Source: a bacterium
Lineage (GTDB): Bacteria > Actinomycetota > Acidimicrobiia > Acidimicrobiales > Bin134
Length of the DNA: 64,000 bases
Reading direction: 5' to 3'
Assembly: GCA_026705465.1 (NCBI GenBank)
Contig: JAPPAP010000032.1
Coordinates: 128,693-192,692, forward strand
A program made the translations under genes and the position numbers. Below are positions 25,973 through 34,882 of the stretch, in pieces. Below the pieces are notes generated by a model, which did no database searches, was not told where the DNA came from, and was given only the letters and a program-made list of their open reading frames with translations. Position 1 is the stretch's first letter. Each line of letters begins with the position of its first letter.

Positions 25973-26887
25973 CTAACGATAGGCGATGATTTCCTCGCCG
26001 TATTGTTGTAGAGCCTCGACAACTTGCGAACGGGCGTCGCCGGCAATTGGGGCCGAAATACCTGTCACCCCGATAGCAGCTTGGGCGGCAACGTTCTCCC
26101 GATGGCGGTCGGCATTCCAACCCGACGTGCCCACCGCCCCGACTTCCAGGTCCATGTACTTGATGTCGATGGGCTCGGTACGACCCACGGAGGCCGCATG
26201 ATCGTGGAGATAGGCGATCATCTCGGCCAGCTCGTCCAGCGTTTCCAGGTGGGCCGAGCGCCGGCGGGCGGCCAGTGCCGCCGGGTTGGGCATGGGCATC
26301 CACCCCTGGGCCTTCTCCGCCACCCGGCGGCGGGACAACTTGGAGTTGCCCCCGACCCACACCGGCACCGGCGACTGCACCGGCGTGGGTAGGCCGGTGC
26401 TGTCGGTGATGGTGAAGTTGAGCCCTTGGTAGTTCACCGTCTCTCCGGTCCAGATCAGCCGCATGACCTCGAGGCTCTCGTCGAACAGGGCATTGCGCTG
26501 GTCGAAGTCCACCCCCACTGCCTCGAACTCGGAGAGCAGATAGCCCACTCCAGCCCCGAGGATGACTCGACCGCTGCTGAGCCGGTCCAACGTGGCCACG
26601 GTTTTGGCCAAGATGGCCGGGTTGCGGTAGGGCAGCGGGGTCAGGTTGGTGAGCAGCCGCAGCCGCGTGGTAGCCCCGGCCGCCACCGCCAGGGCCACAA
26701 AGGGATCGAGGGCGTCGTGGCCCCCGCTAGCCAGCCAAGGGTCGCTGGGCAGCGGGTGCTCGGTCAGCGAGCAGGAGTCGAACCCGGCCGCCTCCGCGGC
26801 CCGGGCGAACTCCGCAATGGCCTCCGCAGCCAGGAACTCGGGGTTTTGCGGATGGGCCATCAGCGGAAGGCCGAAGCTGAATTTCAC
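25973..26887 (-). CDS. LLM-class F420-dependent oxidoreductase
   Basis: A 304-residue luciferase-like protein starting at GTG (26887). Motifs: FDSCSLTEHPLPSDPW, RLRLLTNLTPLPYRNPAILAKTVATLD, SSGRVILGAGVGYL and VPVWVGGNSKLSRRRVAEKAQGW. This wording is that of F420-dependent subfamilies of actinobacteria (TIGR03619-like). It lies on the same strand as the GPP34 and TauD genes, 66 bp upstream of the former. Substrate unknown. Confidence 0.86.
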   Translation of the reverse strand: MKFSFGLPLMAHPQNPEFLAAEAIAEFARAAEAAGFDSCSLTEHPLPSDPWLASGGHDALDPFVALAVAAGATTRLRLLTNLTPLPYRNPAILAKTVATLDRLSSGRVILGAGVGYLLSEFEAVGVDFDQRNALFDESLEVMRLIWTGETVNYQGLNFTITDSTGLPTPVQSPVPVWVGGNSKLSRRRVAEKAQGWMPMPNPAALAARRRSAHLETLDELAEMIAYLHDHAASVGRTEPIDIKYMDLEVGAVGTSGWNADRHRENVAAQAAIGVTGISAPIAGDARSQVVEALQQYGEEIIAYR

Positions 26888-26936
26888 GCGCTGCTCCCTT
26901 CAATCGCGCCAAGGTGCAGCACGATAACCGGCAGAG

Positions 26937-27032
26937 AGCACCGACAGCTCAATGAATCAATGTTGCGATAACCGACGGGCTCCCCGCCGATCACGGGACC
27001 GGCGGGGAGCACTGTCAGCTCATTGAATCAAT
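26937..27032. repeat. 26-bp imperfect direct repeats flanking a hairpin
   Basis: AGCACCGACAGCTCAATGAATCAATG (26937-26962) and AGCACTGTCAGCTCATTGAATCAATG (27007-27032) differ at three positions and lie 70 bp apart on either side of the GC-rich hairpin at 26979-27010. I cite them by position; the shared core is AGCTCAnTGAATCAATG. Confidence 0.75.
26979..27010 (-). terminator. hairpin at end of pyrimidine operon
   Basis: GCTCCCCGCCG (26979-26989) pairs perfectly with CGGCGGGGAGC (27000-27010) around a 10-nt loop. It lies 37 bp after the last operon gene. There is no T tract, so whether it terminates alone is uncertain. Confidence 0.6.
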
Positions 27033-27047
27033 GGTGTGCAAAGTTGG

Positions 27048-28262
27048 CTAGTTGCCGCCTTCTTTGACCTCGACGGTGCGGCGGGCGTAGTCGTTGCCGT
27101 ACACGTCGTGGCCCGCGGCTTCCAGGTTGGCAATCGCTTCCTCGGCGATGTCCCTACGGAACGCACCAGCATCGGGGGCAGCCTGGAGGATGCCCTGCGA
27201 GGTGGCCACGTCGATGGTCTGGTCATACAGACCTTGGTCCAGGATGCCTACTCCACCGGGTGACGGCCAGATGAGAGCGTTGATCTCGTTCATCATCCAC
27301 GCCTGGTGCGCCGGTCCGCCGAAGGGCGGAGAGGCGGCCACAACGATGTCGACGCACTGCTGGAAGTTGTCGCGGCAGTGGATCCAACCCCGCAGCGATG
27401 CCTCCACGAAGCGCACCGCTATGTCGCGGTATTCCGCATCGGTCTCCAGCTTGTCGGCGTCGGCCCAGATGGCGTCTTGCAGCATGGCTGTGCCCACGTC
27501 GTTCCAGTCGATAACCGACAGGTCTTCGGGTTGGAAAAGCTCGCCGGTGTCGGGATTGATGGTCTCGAGCACCTGGGCGTACTCGTTGTAGATCATCGCC
27601 TGGGCGGCGTCGATGTCGCCGTTGATGAGCGCAGTCATGTTGAAGTCCTGCTGAACCAGGGTGACGTCGGATTGCGGGTCGAGACCCACGCTGACGAGGC
27701 CGGCGAAGAGCTCGAACTCGTTGCCGAATCCCCAGTTCCCCACCAGCTTGCCCTCGAGGTCGGCCGGGCCGGTGATACCGGCTTCGACGAACGACACCTG
27801 CAAGGTACCGCTGCGTTGGAAGACCTGGGCAATGTTGGTGATGTTCAGGCCTTCCTCACGAGGCACGAGGCCCCGCGGCACCCACGAGATGGCGAAGTCG
27901 GCTGCTCCGGAGTCCAGGACCGTAGCCGGCACGATGTCGACAGCGCCGTCGATGATGGTCACGTCCAAGCCGACGTCCTCGTAGAACCCGAGGTCGCGAG
28001 CGGCGAAGTAGCCGGCGAACTGCGACTGCGGGACCCACTGGAGCTGAAGCGATACCTCAACCAGCTCCGCAGGCGCAGGAGCCTCGGTTGGCTCCGGCGC
28101 GGGGGCCTCCGTGGCCGGCGCGGGGGCCTCCGTGGCTGGCGCGGGCGCTGGCTCGCTTACGTCATCGTCGTCGTTGCCGCAGGACACGGCAACAAGGGCG
28201 AAGGCAAGCAACACCGCGAGCATGCTCCAGAGTGTTCGTTTGTGGATGGTTTGTCTTTTCAT
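27048..28262 (-). CDS. ABC transporter substrate-binding lipoprotein, NMT1/THI5-like
   Basis: A 404-residue lipoprotein: basic N-terminus, hydrophobic core and lipobox VAVSC, then an Asp run and an ATEAPAP-rich linker (about residues 36-66), then an NMT1/THI5-type periplasmic fold (LQLQWVPQSQFAGYFAARDLGFYEDVGLDV). This fold binds pyrimidine-like or related small ligands in thiamine-precursor, riboflavin and hydantoin/pyrimidine importers. It is last in an operon with two permeases and an ATPase and, further upstream, dihydropyrimidinase and beta-ureidopropionase, so a pyrimidine or its reduced or ureido derivative is the likely ligand. Confidence 0.88.
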   Translation of the reverse strand: MKRQTIHKRTLWSMLAVLLAFALVAVSCGNDDDDVSEPAPAPATEAPAPATEAPAPEPTEAPAPAELVEVSLQLQWVPQSQFAGYFAARDLGFYEDVGLDVTIIDGAVDIVPATVLDSGAADFAISWVPRGLVPREEGLNITNIAQVFQRSGTLQVSFVEAGITGPADLEGKLVGNWGFGNEFELFAGLVSVGLDPQSDVTLVQQDFNMTALINGDIDAAQAMIYNEYAQVLETINPDTGELFQPEDLSVIDWNDVGTAMLQDAIWADADKLETDAEYRDIAVRFVEASLRGWIHCRDNFQQCVDIVVAASPPFGGPAHQAWMMNEINALIWPSPGGVGILDQGLYDQTIDVATSQGILQAAPDAGAFRRDIAEEAIANLEAAGHDVYGNDYARRTVEVKEGGN

Positions 28263-28334
28263 GTAGCACCACTGATCCGCTGATCATTTCCTTTCATAGA
28301 GGCGGATTGCCGGTAAGCAACCCGCAGTTAGCGG

Positions 28335-29114
28335 TCATTTGTCGTCGCCGTGGTTTCGGATCAACGAGTGCCAAGGCATGGCCACTCGCTCAAGCACAAG
28401 CACGGCGAAATAAAGCACGGCCCCGATCATGGTGCCGGCCAGGACAGCGGCCCATGCCTCGTCGTAGCGGGTGAGGCCCGCCGACTGCGTGATCATCGGA
28501 CCCAGGGCGTCTTGTCGGCCGCCGAAGTACTCGGCGACGATCGCGGCGATTACCGCCAGCGATGTTGACAGCTTCAGCGCGGTGAAGAAGAACGGCAGGG
28601 CGTTGGGGATTCGCACCTCGCGGGTGATGCGCGACCGGCTGGCCGCATAAGACTCCATGAGCTCGACCTGGCTTCGGTCCACCTGGGTGAGACCCCTGGT
28701 GGTGTTGATGAAGATAGGGAAGAAAACCAGTGCCACCACGATGGCCTGGTTGGAACGAGGCGAGGTGAGCCCGAACCAGTTGTTGAAAATCGGCGCCAAC
28801 GCAATGATCGGAATGGCGTTGACCGCCACGGCCAGCGGCGTGATGGTCTCGTTGGCAGTCCGGAAACGGGTGACAAGCAAAGCTGCGATAATACCAAGTA
28901 CGATCCCGGCGATCAGCCCGGACACCACCACGAAGCCGGTGATGCGGGCCCCTTGATACACCTCATCCCAGTTGTCGATCAGCGCGCCGACGATCTCAGA
29001 GGGGGCGGGCAGCACGAATCCTTGGGGGTTGAACAGCGACAGGACGCCCTGCCACAAACCGAACAGCACCACGCCGGCCACGATGGGAGCGGAGAACCCC
29101 TTCAGCGCGTTCAT
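28335..29114 (-). CDS. ABC transporter permease (SsuC/ThiX type)
   Basis: A 259-residue membrane protein with about six transmembrane segments and the permease EAA-like loop LMESYAASRSRITREVRIPNALPFFFTALK. The family is that of nitrate/sulfonate/pyrimidine importers. Its ATG overlaps the ATPase stop by 4 nt. It is one of two different permeases in the operon; the pair would form a heterodimeric channel. Confidence 0.88.
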   Translation of the reverse strand: MNALKGFSAPIVAGVVLFGLWQGVLSLFNPQGFVLPAPSEIVGALIDNWDEVYQGARITGFVVVSGLIAGIVLGIIAALLVTRFRTANETITPLAVAVNAIPIIALAPIFNNWFGLTSPRSNQAIVVALVFFPIFINTTRGLTQVDRSQVELMESYAASRSRITREVRIPNALPFFFTALKLSTSLAVIAAIVAEYFGGRQDALGPMITQSAGLTRYDEAWAAVLAGTMIGAVLYFAVLVLERVAMPWHSLIRNHGDDK

Positions 29115-29878
29115 TCCTCTACCTTCCGAAGGGCGACGCGCACCTCGGTGACCTTGTTGAAAAATGCGGGGTCGTCGCGAGTGGCGGCGCTGCGGCCGCC
29201 GAGATCGACATCGATGATCGACGCGATCGTCCCGGGACGGGGCGACATCACCAGCACGCGGGTGGAGAGATACACCGCTTCAGGGATGGAGTGGGTGACG
29301 AAGACAACGGTGGTCCCGGTCTCCTTCCAAATCCGCAGCAGCTCGTCCTGCATGTGCTCGCGGGTCATCTCATCGAGGGCTCCGAACGGCTCGTCCATCA
29401 GCAGCAGCGACGGGCTGAAGGCCAGCGCCCTGGCGATGGCCACCCGCTGCTGCATCCCGCCCGACAACTCCGACGGGTGGTGCTTGGCGAAATCGCTGAG
29501 CTTGACCAGCTCCAACATCTCAGCGGCCCGACGCCGTCGGTTGCCTTTCGACCATCCCATCAGCTCGAGCGGGAGCTCGATGTTCTTGGTTACCGTGCGC
29601 CAGTCGAAGAGGCCGGCCGTTTGGAAGGCCATGCCATAGTCCCGGTCGAGGCGGGCCTGCTCCGCCGGCTTGGCGTTGACCTCCACCGATCCGGTGGATG
29701 GGGAGATCAACGACGCAATGAGCCGCAGCAGGGTGCTCTTTCCGCACCCGGACGGGCCGATGAGGGTGATGAACTCCCCAGGCTCGACGGCCAGATCGAT
29801 CTCAGCCAGCGCCTCCACCTGATTGCTTCTTCCAGGATTGAACACCTTGGTCGCCCCTTGGATGTCGATCACGTTCAT
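29111..29878 (-). CDS. ABC transporter ATPase (SsuB/TauB type)
   Basis: A 255-residue nucleotide-binding protein. Walker A GPSGCGKSTLLRLIA, Q-loop AFQTAGLFDWRTV, signature LSGGMQQRVAIARAL, Walker B LLLMDEPFGALDE and H-loop FVTHSIPEAVYLS are all present. It overlaps both permease genes by 4 nt (ATGA junctions), so the three are translated together. It powers the import system 27048-30852. Confidence 0.92.
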   Translation of the reverse strand: MNVIDIQGATKVFNPGRSNQVEALAEIDLAVEPGEFITLIGPSGCGKSTLLRLIASLISPSTGSVEVNAKPAEQARLDRDYGMAFQTAGLFDWRTVTKNIELPLELMGWSKGNRRRRAAEMLELVKLSDFAKHHPSELSGGMQQRVAIARALAFSPSLLLMDEPFGALDEMTREHMQDELLRIWKETGTTVVFVTHSIPEAVYLSTRVLVMSPRPGTIASIIDVDLGGRSAATRDDPAFFNKVTEVRVALRKVEE

Positions 29879-30852
29879 GCCGCCGCTCCCCTGCTATGGC
29901 GACCGACTACCAGCCGCTCCACCCCGGTCACCACCAAGAACACGAAGATTCCCAAGACTGCGGCCCCCAGCACGCTGGCAAACAAACGGTCAGGACCGGT
30001 CGTGTAGTTGAACGCCTCGCTCAAGATCCGCCGGCCAAGCCCGCCTGAGACCCCGGAGGAGATCTCACCCACGATGGCGCCCACGATGCTGGCCGTGGCC
30101 GCGATCTTGAGCGCGGCGAACAAGTACGGCAGCGAGGCGGGAAGCCGCAGACGCCACAGCGTCTGAGACCAATTGGCGGCATACGACTCCATCAGCTCTT
30201 GGTTCTCCGGTCGGGGCGACTGCAACCCTCGCAACCCGTTGACCGCCACTGGGAAGAACGTGAGGTAGGTGGCGATAATGGAGACCGACATCCAGTCCTG
30301 CCACTCCCACGGGAAGATGTCGAAGTTCTTGCGGCCCCAGATCACAATGATGGGCGCGATAGCGATCAGCGGGATGGTCTGGCTGGCGATTACGTACGGG
30401 AGCAGGCCTTGTTCGAGCCGGCGCCATTGCGCCAGGGCCAGGGCAATGGCCATGCCGATTACCAGGCCCACCATGAAGCCCGCAAAGGCCTCCCTGAGGG
30501 TGAAGAGGGCCTCGTCGAACAGGATCTTCACGTAGATCTGGTCCTGGCCCCCGGGGGTCTCCCCGAACTGGCCGAAGATCTCACTCACCGGGGGCATGTT
30601 CAGGTCGTCGGTGCGCGGCAGCACCGACCCCACCACCGCCCAATCGTGCTGGCGGTCGTCGATGGCCTGGCCGAACGCCTTGTAGCCGGTGTACAACCCG
30701 GCCAGCAGGGCCAAGAACAACGCGAAGGTCACCGTCTGGCGAACGATTCGCACCACGGCGTCGCGGCGCTCCTCCTGGGCCGCCTGCTGCTTGAGACGGT
30801 GCTCGCGAACCAGAGGATCGTCCGCCACGGCCCCAATGTCGATCTTCGCCAT
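29875..30852 (-). CDS. ABC transporter permease, longer variant
   Basis: A 325-residue permease of the same family as 28335-29114, but with an extra N-terminal region (about residues 1-50, charged, including QQAAQEERRDAVVRIVRQ) before the first membrane segment and a longer first external loop (PRTDDLNMPPVSEIFGQFGETPGGQD). EAA-like loop: LMESYAANWSQTLWRLRLPASLPYLFAALK. It follows the LLM gene by 28 bp. Confidence 0.87.
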   Translation of the reverse strand: MAKIDIGAVADDPLVREHRLKQQAAQEERRDAVVRIVRQTVTFALFLALLAGLYTGYKAFGQAIDDRQHDWAVVGSVLPRTDDLNMPPVSEIFGQFGETPGGQDQIYVKILFDEALFTLREAFAGFMVGLVIGMAIALALAQWRRLEQGLLPYVIASQTIPLIAIAPIIVIWGRKNFDIFPWEWQDWMSVSIIATYLTFFPVAVNGLRGLQSPRPENQELMESYAANWSQTLWRLRLPASLPYLFAALKIAATASIVGAIVGEISSGVSGGLGRRILSEAFNYTTGPDRLFASVLGAAVLGIFVFLVVTGVERLVVGRHSRGAAA

Positions 30853-30880
30853 TCTCGTTCGCCCCCAGCCTCTTTGGCTC

Positions 30881-31882
30881 TCAGCCGCTCATCGCCGGGA
30901 TGATCCGCTGGCCGTATGCGTTGAGGGTTTCGTCCTTTTGGTCGTGCATGAGATAGATGGCGAACTGGTCCACGCCGAGAGACTCAAGCTCCCGCAGCCG
31001 GGCCAGGTGGGCATCCTCGTCGCCGAGAATGCAGAAGCGGTCGATGATCTCGTCGGGAACGAAGTCAGTGTGCTCGTGACCCGCCTTGCCGTGCCCGCTG
31101 TAGTCGTATCCTTCTCGGCCCGCGATGTAATCGGTGAGCGCTTGGGGCACGCCCGCACCCTGGTCGCCGTATCGGCCCACCAAGTCGGCCACGTGATTGC
31201 CCACCATGCCACCAAACCATCGGCACTGCTCTCGCTGGTGCTCGATGTTGTCGCCTACATACGCAGGGGCGGCCACGCAGATGTACAGGCTGTCGGGGTC
31301 GCGACCCGCCTCCTCCGCGGCCTGGCGAACGGCGGCGATGGTCCATTCGGCAATCGCCGGATCGGCCAGCTGGAGAATAAACCCGTCCGACTCGCTACCG
31401 CATAGATGCAGCGCCTTGGGACCATATGCCGCCATCAGCACCTTGAGCTCCGACTCCCCGGCCCAGGGGAAGTGCTGCTGAGTGTCGTTGTAGAGGGTCT
31501 TGCGCCCTTCGGCCAGGTCCTTGATCACCCGCATGGCCTCGCTCAAGGTGGTGAGGCTGCGCGGTTTGTGGCCGATGACCCGCATGGCGGAGTCGCCCCG
31601 GCCGATGCCGCACACAGTGCGGTTGCCGAACATGTCGTTCAGGGTGGCGAATAGCGACGCGGTGACCGTCCAATCCCGAGTGCCGGGGTTGGTGACCATT
31701 GGCCCGACGATCATGCGATTGGTGGCCGAGAGCATCTGGCTGTAGATCACATAAGGCTCTTGCCACAAGACGTGGCTGTCGAAAGTCCAGCCGTAGTTGA
31801 AGCCGAGCGTCTCGGCTTGTTTGGCCAGTTCGACCACCCTCCATGCCGGAGGATCGGTCTGAAGAACAACTCCGAAGTCCAT
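30881..31882 (-). CDS. LLM flavin oxidoreductase of the pyrimidine cluster (CPS_4043-like)
   Basis: A 333-residue luciferase-like protein: MDFGVVLQTDPPAWRVVELA, GWTFDSHVLWQEPYVIYSQML, VGPMVTNPGTRDWTVTASLFATLND, CGIGRGDSAMRVIG, GFILQLADPAIAEWTI. This wording matches what I recall as the CPS_4043 (TIGR03842) family of putative F420-dependent enzymes, of unknown reaction. GAGGAGGT lies just upstream of the ATG. It sits between the transporter and malonate-semialdehyde dehydrogenase in the pyrimidine operon, which lacks a dihydropyrimidine dehydrogenase, so it is a candidate for the missing redox step. That role is inference. Confidence 0.85.
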   Translation of the reverse strand: MDFGVVLQTDPPAWRVVELAKQAETLGFNYGWTFDSHVLWQEPYVIYSQMLSATNRMIVGPMVTNPGTRDWTVTASLFATLNDMFGNRTVCGIGRGDSAMRVIGHKPRSLTTLSEAMRVIKDLAEGRKTLYNDTQQHFPWAGESELKVLMAAYGPKALHLCGSESDGFILQLADPAIAEWTIAAVRQAAEEAGRDPDSLYICVAAPAYVGDNIEHQREQCRWFGGMVGNHVADLVGRYGDQGAGVPQALTDYIAGREGYDYSGHGKAGHEHTDFVPDEIIDRFCILGDEDAHLARLRELESLGVDQFAIYLMHDQKDETLNAYGQRIIPAMSG

Positions 31883-31918
31883 CGCTACCTCCTCATCCGA
31901 TGGCGCGGGCCAAAGTCC

Positions 31919-33406
31919 TCACTCATTGGTCGGAAAGCCCAGGTCAACGCGGCTAGTCGCCGGGTCGGGCCACCGAGCAGTCATAACTTTGGGCCGGGTA
32001 TAAAAGCGGATTCCCTCCGGTCCGTACATCGTGGTGTCGCCAAACAAGGAGTCCTTCCAGCCGCCGAATGAGTGGTAGCCCACCGGCACCGGGATCGGGA
32101 CGTTGATACCCACCATGCCCGCGTCGGCTTCCTCTTGGAACTGACGGGCCGCACCACCGTCGCGGGTGAAGATCGCCGCGCCATTGCCCCATGGGTTGTC
32201 GGCAATGAGCCGAACCGCTTCGGCATAGGTGTCGCACCGCACCACGCTCAAGACCGGGCCGAAGATTTCATCTCGATAGGCGTCCATGTCGGCGGTGACG
32301 CGGTCCAGCAGCGACACTCCCAGGAAGAAGCCATCGGTGTCGAACCGGGTGTTGCGGCCGTCGACCACCACCGTTGCCCCCTGCTCGGCGGCCGAGCCGA
32401 CGTAGCCCGCCACCCGATCACGATGCTCCCTGGTTATCAACGGACCCATGTCGGAAGCCGGATCAGTGCCGTCGCCGATGACCAGCTTCTCCATGCGCAC
32501 CTTGATGGCCTCCACCAGCGGGTCGGCGGCATCACCCACCGCGGCGACCACCGAGATTGCCATGCAGCGCTCCCCAGCCGAGCCGTAGGCCGCCGATACC
32601 GCCGAGTCGGCCGCCAACTCGATGTCGGCATCAGGCAGGACCACCATGTGGTTCTTGGCCCCGCCCAGGGCTTGCACCCGCTTCCCATGCGAAGTGCCGG
32701 TGGTGTATACGTACCGGGCAATGGGGGTGGAGCCCACAAAGCTGACCGCCTTGACATCGGGATGCTCCAGCAGCCGGTCGACGGCTGTTTTGTCACCGTT
32801 CACCAGGTTGAGCACGCCAGGCGGGAAGCCGGCCTCCTGAAACAGCTCAGCCATGAACATCGGGGCTGACGGGTCGCGCTCAGAGGGCTTGAGCACGAAT
32901 GTGTTGCCGCAGGCGATCGCATTGGGCGCCATCCACATGGGGACCATGGCCGGGAAGTTGAACGGCGTGATCCCGGCCACCACGCCGAGCGGACGGCGCA
33001 CCGAGTAGACGTCGATGCCGGTGGACGCCATCTCGTTGTGGCTTCCCTTGAGATGCTCGGCCAAACCGCAGGCGTACTCGATGTTGTCGATGGCCCGGGC
33101 CACTTCGCCCATGGCATCAGCGTGAACCTTTCCGTGCTCGGAGGTAAGGCGCCTGGCGATCTCCTCAGCGTTGTCCACCACCAAATTCCGGAAGGCGAAC
33201 ATCAGGGTGGTTCGTCGGGCAACCGATACATTGCCCCACTCTTCGAACGCGGCCTGGGCCGAAGCCACCGCGGTGTCCACTTCGGCGGATGACGCCAGCG
33301 AGAGCTGGCCAGTCTGCTCTCCGGTGGCCGGGTTGAAGACCCGCGATGTTCGGCCTGACCCGCCAGCAACGTGCTGACCGTCGATTAAATGATGGATTTG
33401 CTGCAT
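31919..33406 (-). CDS. mmsA: (methyl)malonate-semialdehyde dehydrogenase, CoA-acylating
   Basis: A 495-residue aldehyde dehydrogenase of the CoA-acylating MmsA/IolA type. Start motif IHHLIDGQHVAGGSGRTSRVFNPATGEQ, catalytic Cys in GSAGERCMAISVV, and FNFPAMVPMWMAPNAIACGNTFVLKPSERDPS. It converts malonate semialdehyde (from beta-alanine) or methylmalonate semialdehyde (from thymine) to acetyl- or propionyl-CoA. GGAGGGGGA precedes the ATG. In this operon it is the terminal step of reductive pyrimidine breakdown. Confidence 0.92.
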   Translation of the reverse strand: MQQIHHLIDGQHVAGGSGRTSRVFNPATGEQTGQLSLASSAEVDTAVASAQAAFEEWGNVSVARRTTLMFAFRNLVVDNAEEIARRLTSEHGKVHADAMGEVARAIDNIEYACGLAEHLKGSHNEMASTGIDVYSVRRPLGVVAGITPFNFPAMVPMWMAPNAIACGNTFVLKPSERDPSAPMFMAELFQEAGFPPGVLNLVNGDKTAVDRLLEHPDVKAVSFVGSTPIARYVYTTGTSHGKRVQALGGAKNHMVVLPDADIELAADSAVSAAYGSAGERCMAISVVAAVGDAADPLVEAIKVRMEKLVIGDGTDPASDMGPLITREHRDRVAGYVGSAAEQGATVVVDGRNTRFDTDGFFLGVSLLDRVTADMDAYRDEIFGPVLSVVRCDTYAEAVRLIADNPWGNGAAIFTRDGGAARQFQEEADAGMVGINVPIPVPVGYHSFGGWKDSLFGDTTMYGPEGIRFYTRPKVMTARWPDPATSRVDLGFPTNE

Positions 33407-33428
33407 TCCCCCTCCGGTAATCCAGGTT

Positions 33429-34838
33429 CTAAATCAGGTAGGAGCTGAGACCGCGGCGCAGGTATTGCCCGTGGCCCATGGAGCCCAGGTACTGGTTGTC
33501 GTCGACGATGACCCGGCCCCTCGACAGCACGGTGTCGACATGGCCGCTGACCTCGATGCCCTCATAGGCGGAGTGGTCGATGTTCATGTGGTGGTTCTCC
33601 ACGCTGATGGTCCAGGTTGCCTGGGGGTCGTAGATCACCACGTCGGCATCGGAACCGGGCTGGATGATGCCCTTGCGGGGGTACAGGCCCATCATTCGGG
33701 CCGGGGTGGTCGAGCACAGCTCCACCCAGCGGGGCAGGGTGATCTCCCCGGAGGCCACCCCCTGGAAGATCAGGTCCATCCGGTGCTCGACGCCCCCGAT
33801 GCCGTTGGGTATGGCCCGGAAGTCGCCGACGCCCAACTCCTTCTGCTCCTTCATGCAGAACGGGCAGTGGTCGGTGGCGACCACGGCGAGGTCGTTGGTG
33901 CGCAGCCCCTTCCACAGCTCGTCTTGGTGGTGGTCGTGGTGGGACCGGATCGGGGTTGAGCACACATAGGCCGCGCCGTCCCAGCCCTGGTCAAGGTGCT
34001 CTTCGAGGCTGAAGTACAGGTATTGGGGGCAAGTCTCGGCGAACACGTTGCCGCCGTTGTTGCGGGCGATGGCCACCTGCTCCAGCGCCTGCTTAGCCGA
34101 CAAGTGGACGATGTAGAGGGGGGCGGCACCCACTTTGGCCAGCTGAATAGCCCGATGGGTGGCCTCCGACTCGAACTCGGCTCGCCGCACGTACCCGTGG
34201 TTCACCGGGTCGGTCTCGCCCCGCTCGAAGGCCTGCTCGGCCAGCACGTCGATGGCGATGCCGTTTTCGGCGTGCATCATCATGAGCCCGCCGTTTCCAG
34301 CGCACTGCTGCATGGCCCGCAGGATCTGACCGTCGTCGCTGTAGAACACGCCGGGGTAGGCCATAAAGAGCTTGAAGCTGGTGACCCCTTCGTTGACCAG
34401 CAGGTCCATTTCCTTGAGGGCGGCGTCGGTGACGTCGCCGATGATCATGTGAAAGCCGTAGTCGATGGCGCACCGGCCTTCGGCCTGTGCCATGCGGGCG
34501 TCGAAGCACTCGCGCACGTCGAGCCCATAGCTCTGGGTGGCGAAGTCCACGATGGTGGTAGTGCCGCCCCAAGCGGCAGCGCGCGTACCAGTCTCGAAGT
34601 CGTCCGACGCAATGGTGCCCCCGAACGGCAGCTCCATATGGGTGTGCACATCCACACCGCCGGGCACCACCAGCTTGCCGCTGGCATCGATCACCCGATC
34701 AGCCCCACCCTCAGCCGACACGGCGAGGTCGGACCCGGGTTGCAGCACCGCGACGATGACCTCGCCGTCGATCAAAACCTCGGCCGGATCAGCCCCCGTC
34801 GAGCTCACCACCGTTCCGTTCTTGATGAGCGTGGTCAT
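33429..34838 (-). CDS. hydA: dihydropyrimidinase / hydantoinase
   Basis: A 469-residue cyclic amidohydrolase. Metal ligands His65 and His67 in GVDVHTHMELPFGG, the carboxylated Lys156 in GVTSFKLFMAYPG, then HAEN and ATDHCPF with further His/Asp ligands. It opens dihydrouracil or dihydrothymine to N-carbamoyl-beta-alanine or its methyl homologue. Flanked by the aminotransferase, ureidopropionase and semialdehyde dehydrogenase of the same pathway, so dihydropyrimidinase is preferred to generic hydantoinase. Confidence 0.93.
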   Translation of the reverse strand: MTTLIKNGTVVSSTGADPAEVLIDGEVIVAVLQPGSDLAVSAEGGADRVIDASGKLVVPGGVDVHTHMELPFGGTIASDDFETGTRAAAWGGTTTIVDFATQSYGLDVRECFDARMAQAEGRCAIDYGFHMIIGDVTDAALKEMDLLVNEGVTSFKLFMAYPGVFYSDDGQILRAMQQCAGNGGLMMMHAENGIAIDVLAEQAFERGETDPVNHGYVRRAEFESEATHRAIQLAKVGAAPLYIVHLSAKQALEQVAIARNNGGNVFAETCPQYLYFSLEEHLDQGWDGAAYVCSTPIRSHHDHHQDELWKGLRTNDLAVVATDHCPFCMKEQKELGVGDFRAIPNGIGGVEHRMDLIFQGVASGEITLPRWVELCSTTPARMMGLYPRKGIIQPGSDADVVIYDPQATWTISVENHHMNIDHSAYEGIEVSGHVDTVLSRGRVIVDDNQYLGSMGHGQYLRRGLSSYLI

Positions 34839-34882
34839 GGTCTCTGCCCCCCTACTTCTCCTCGATGAAAGTTGTCATTGCG

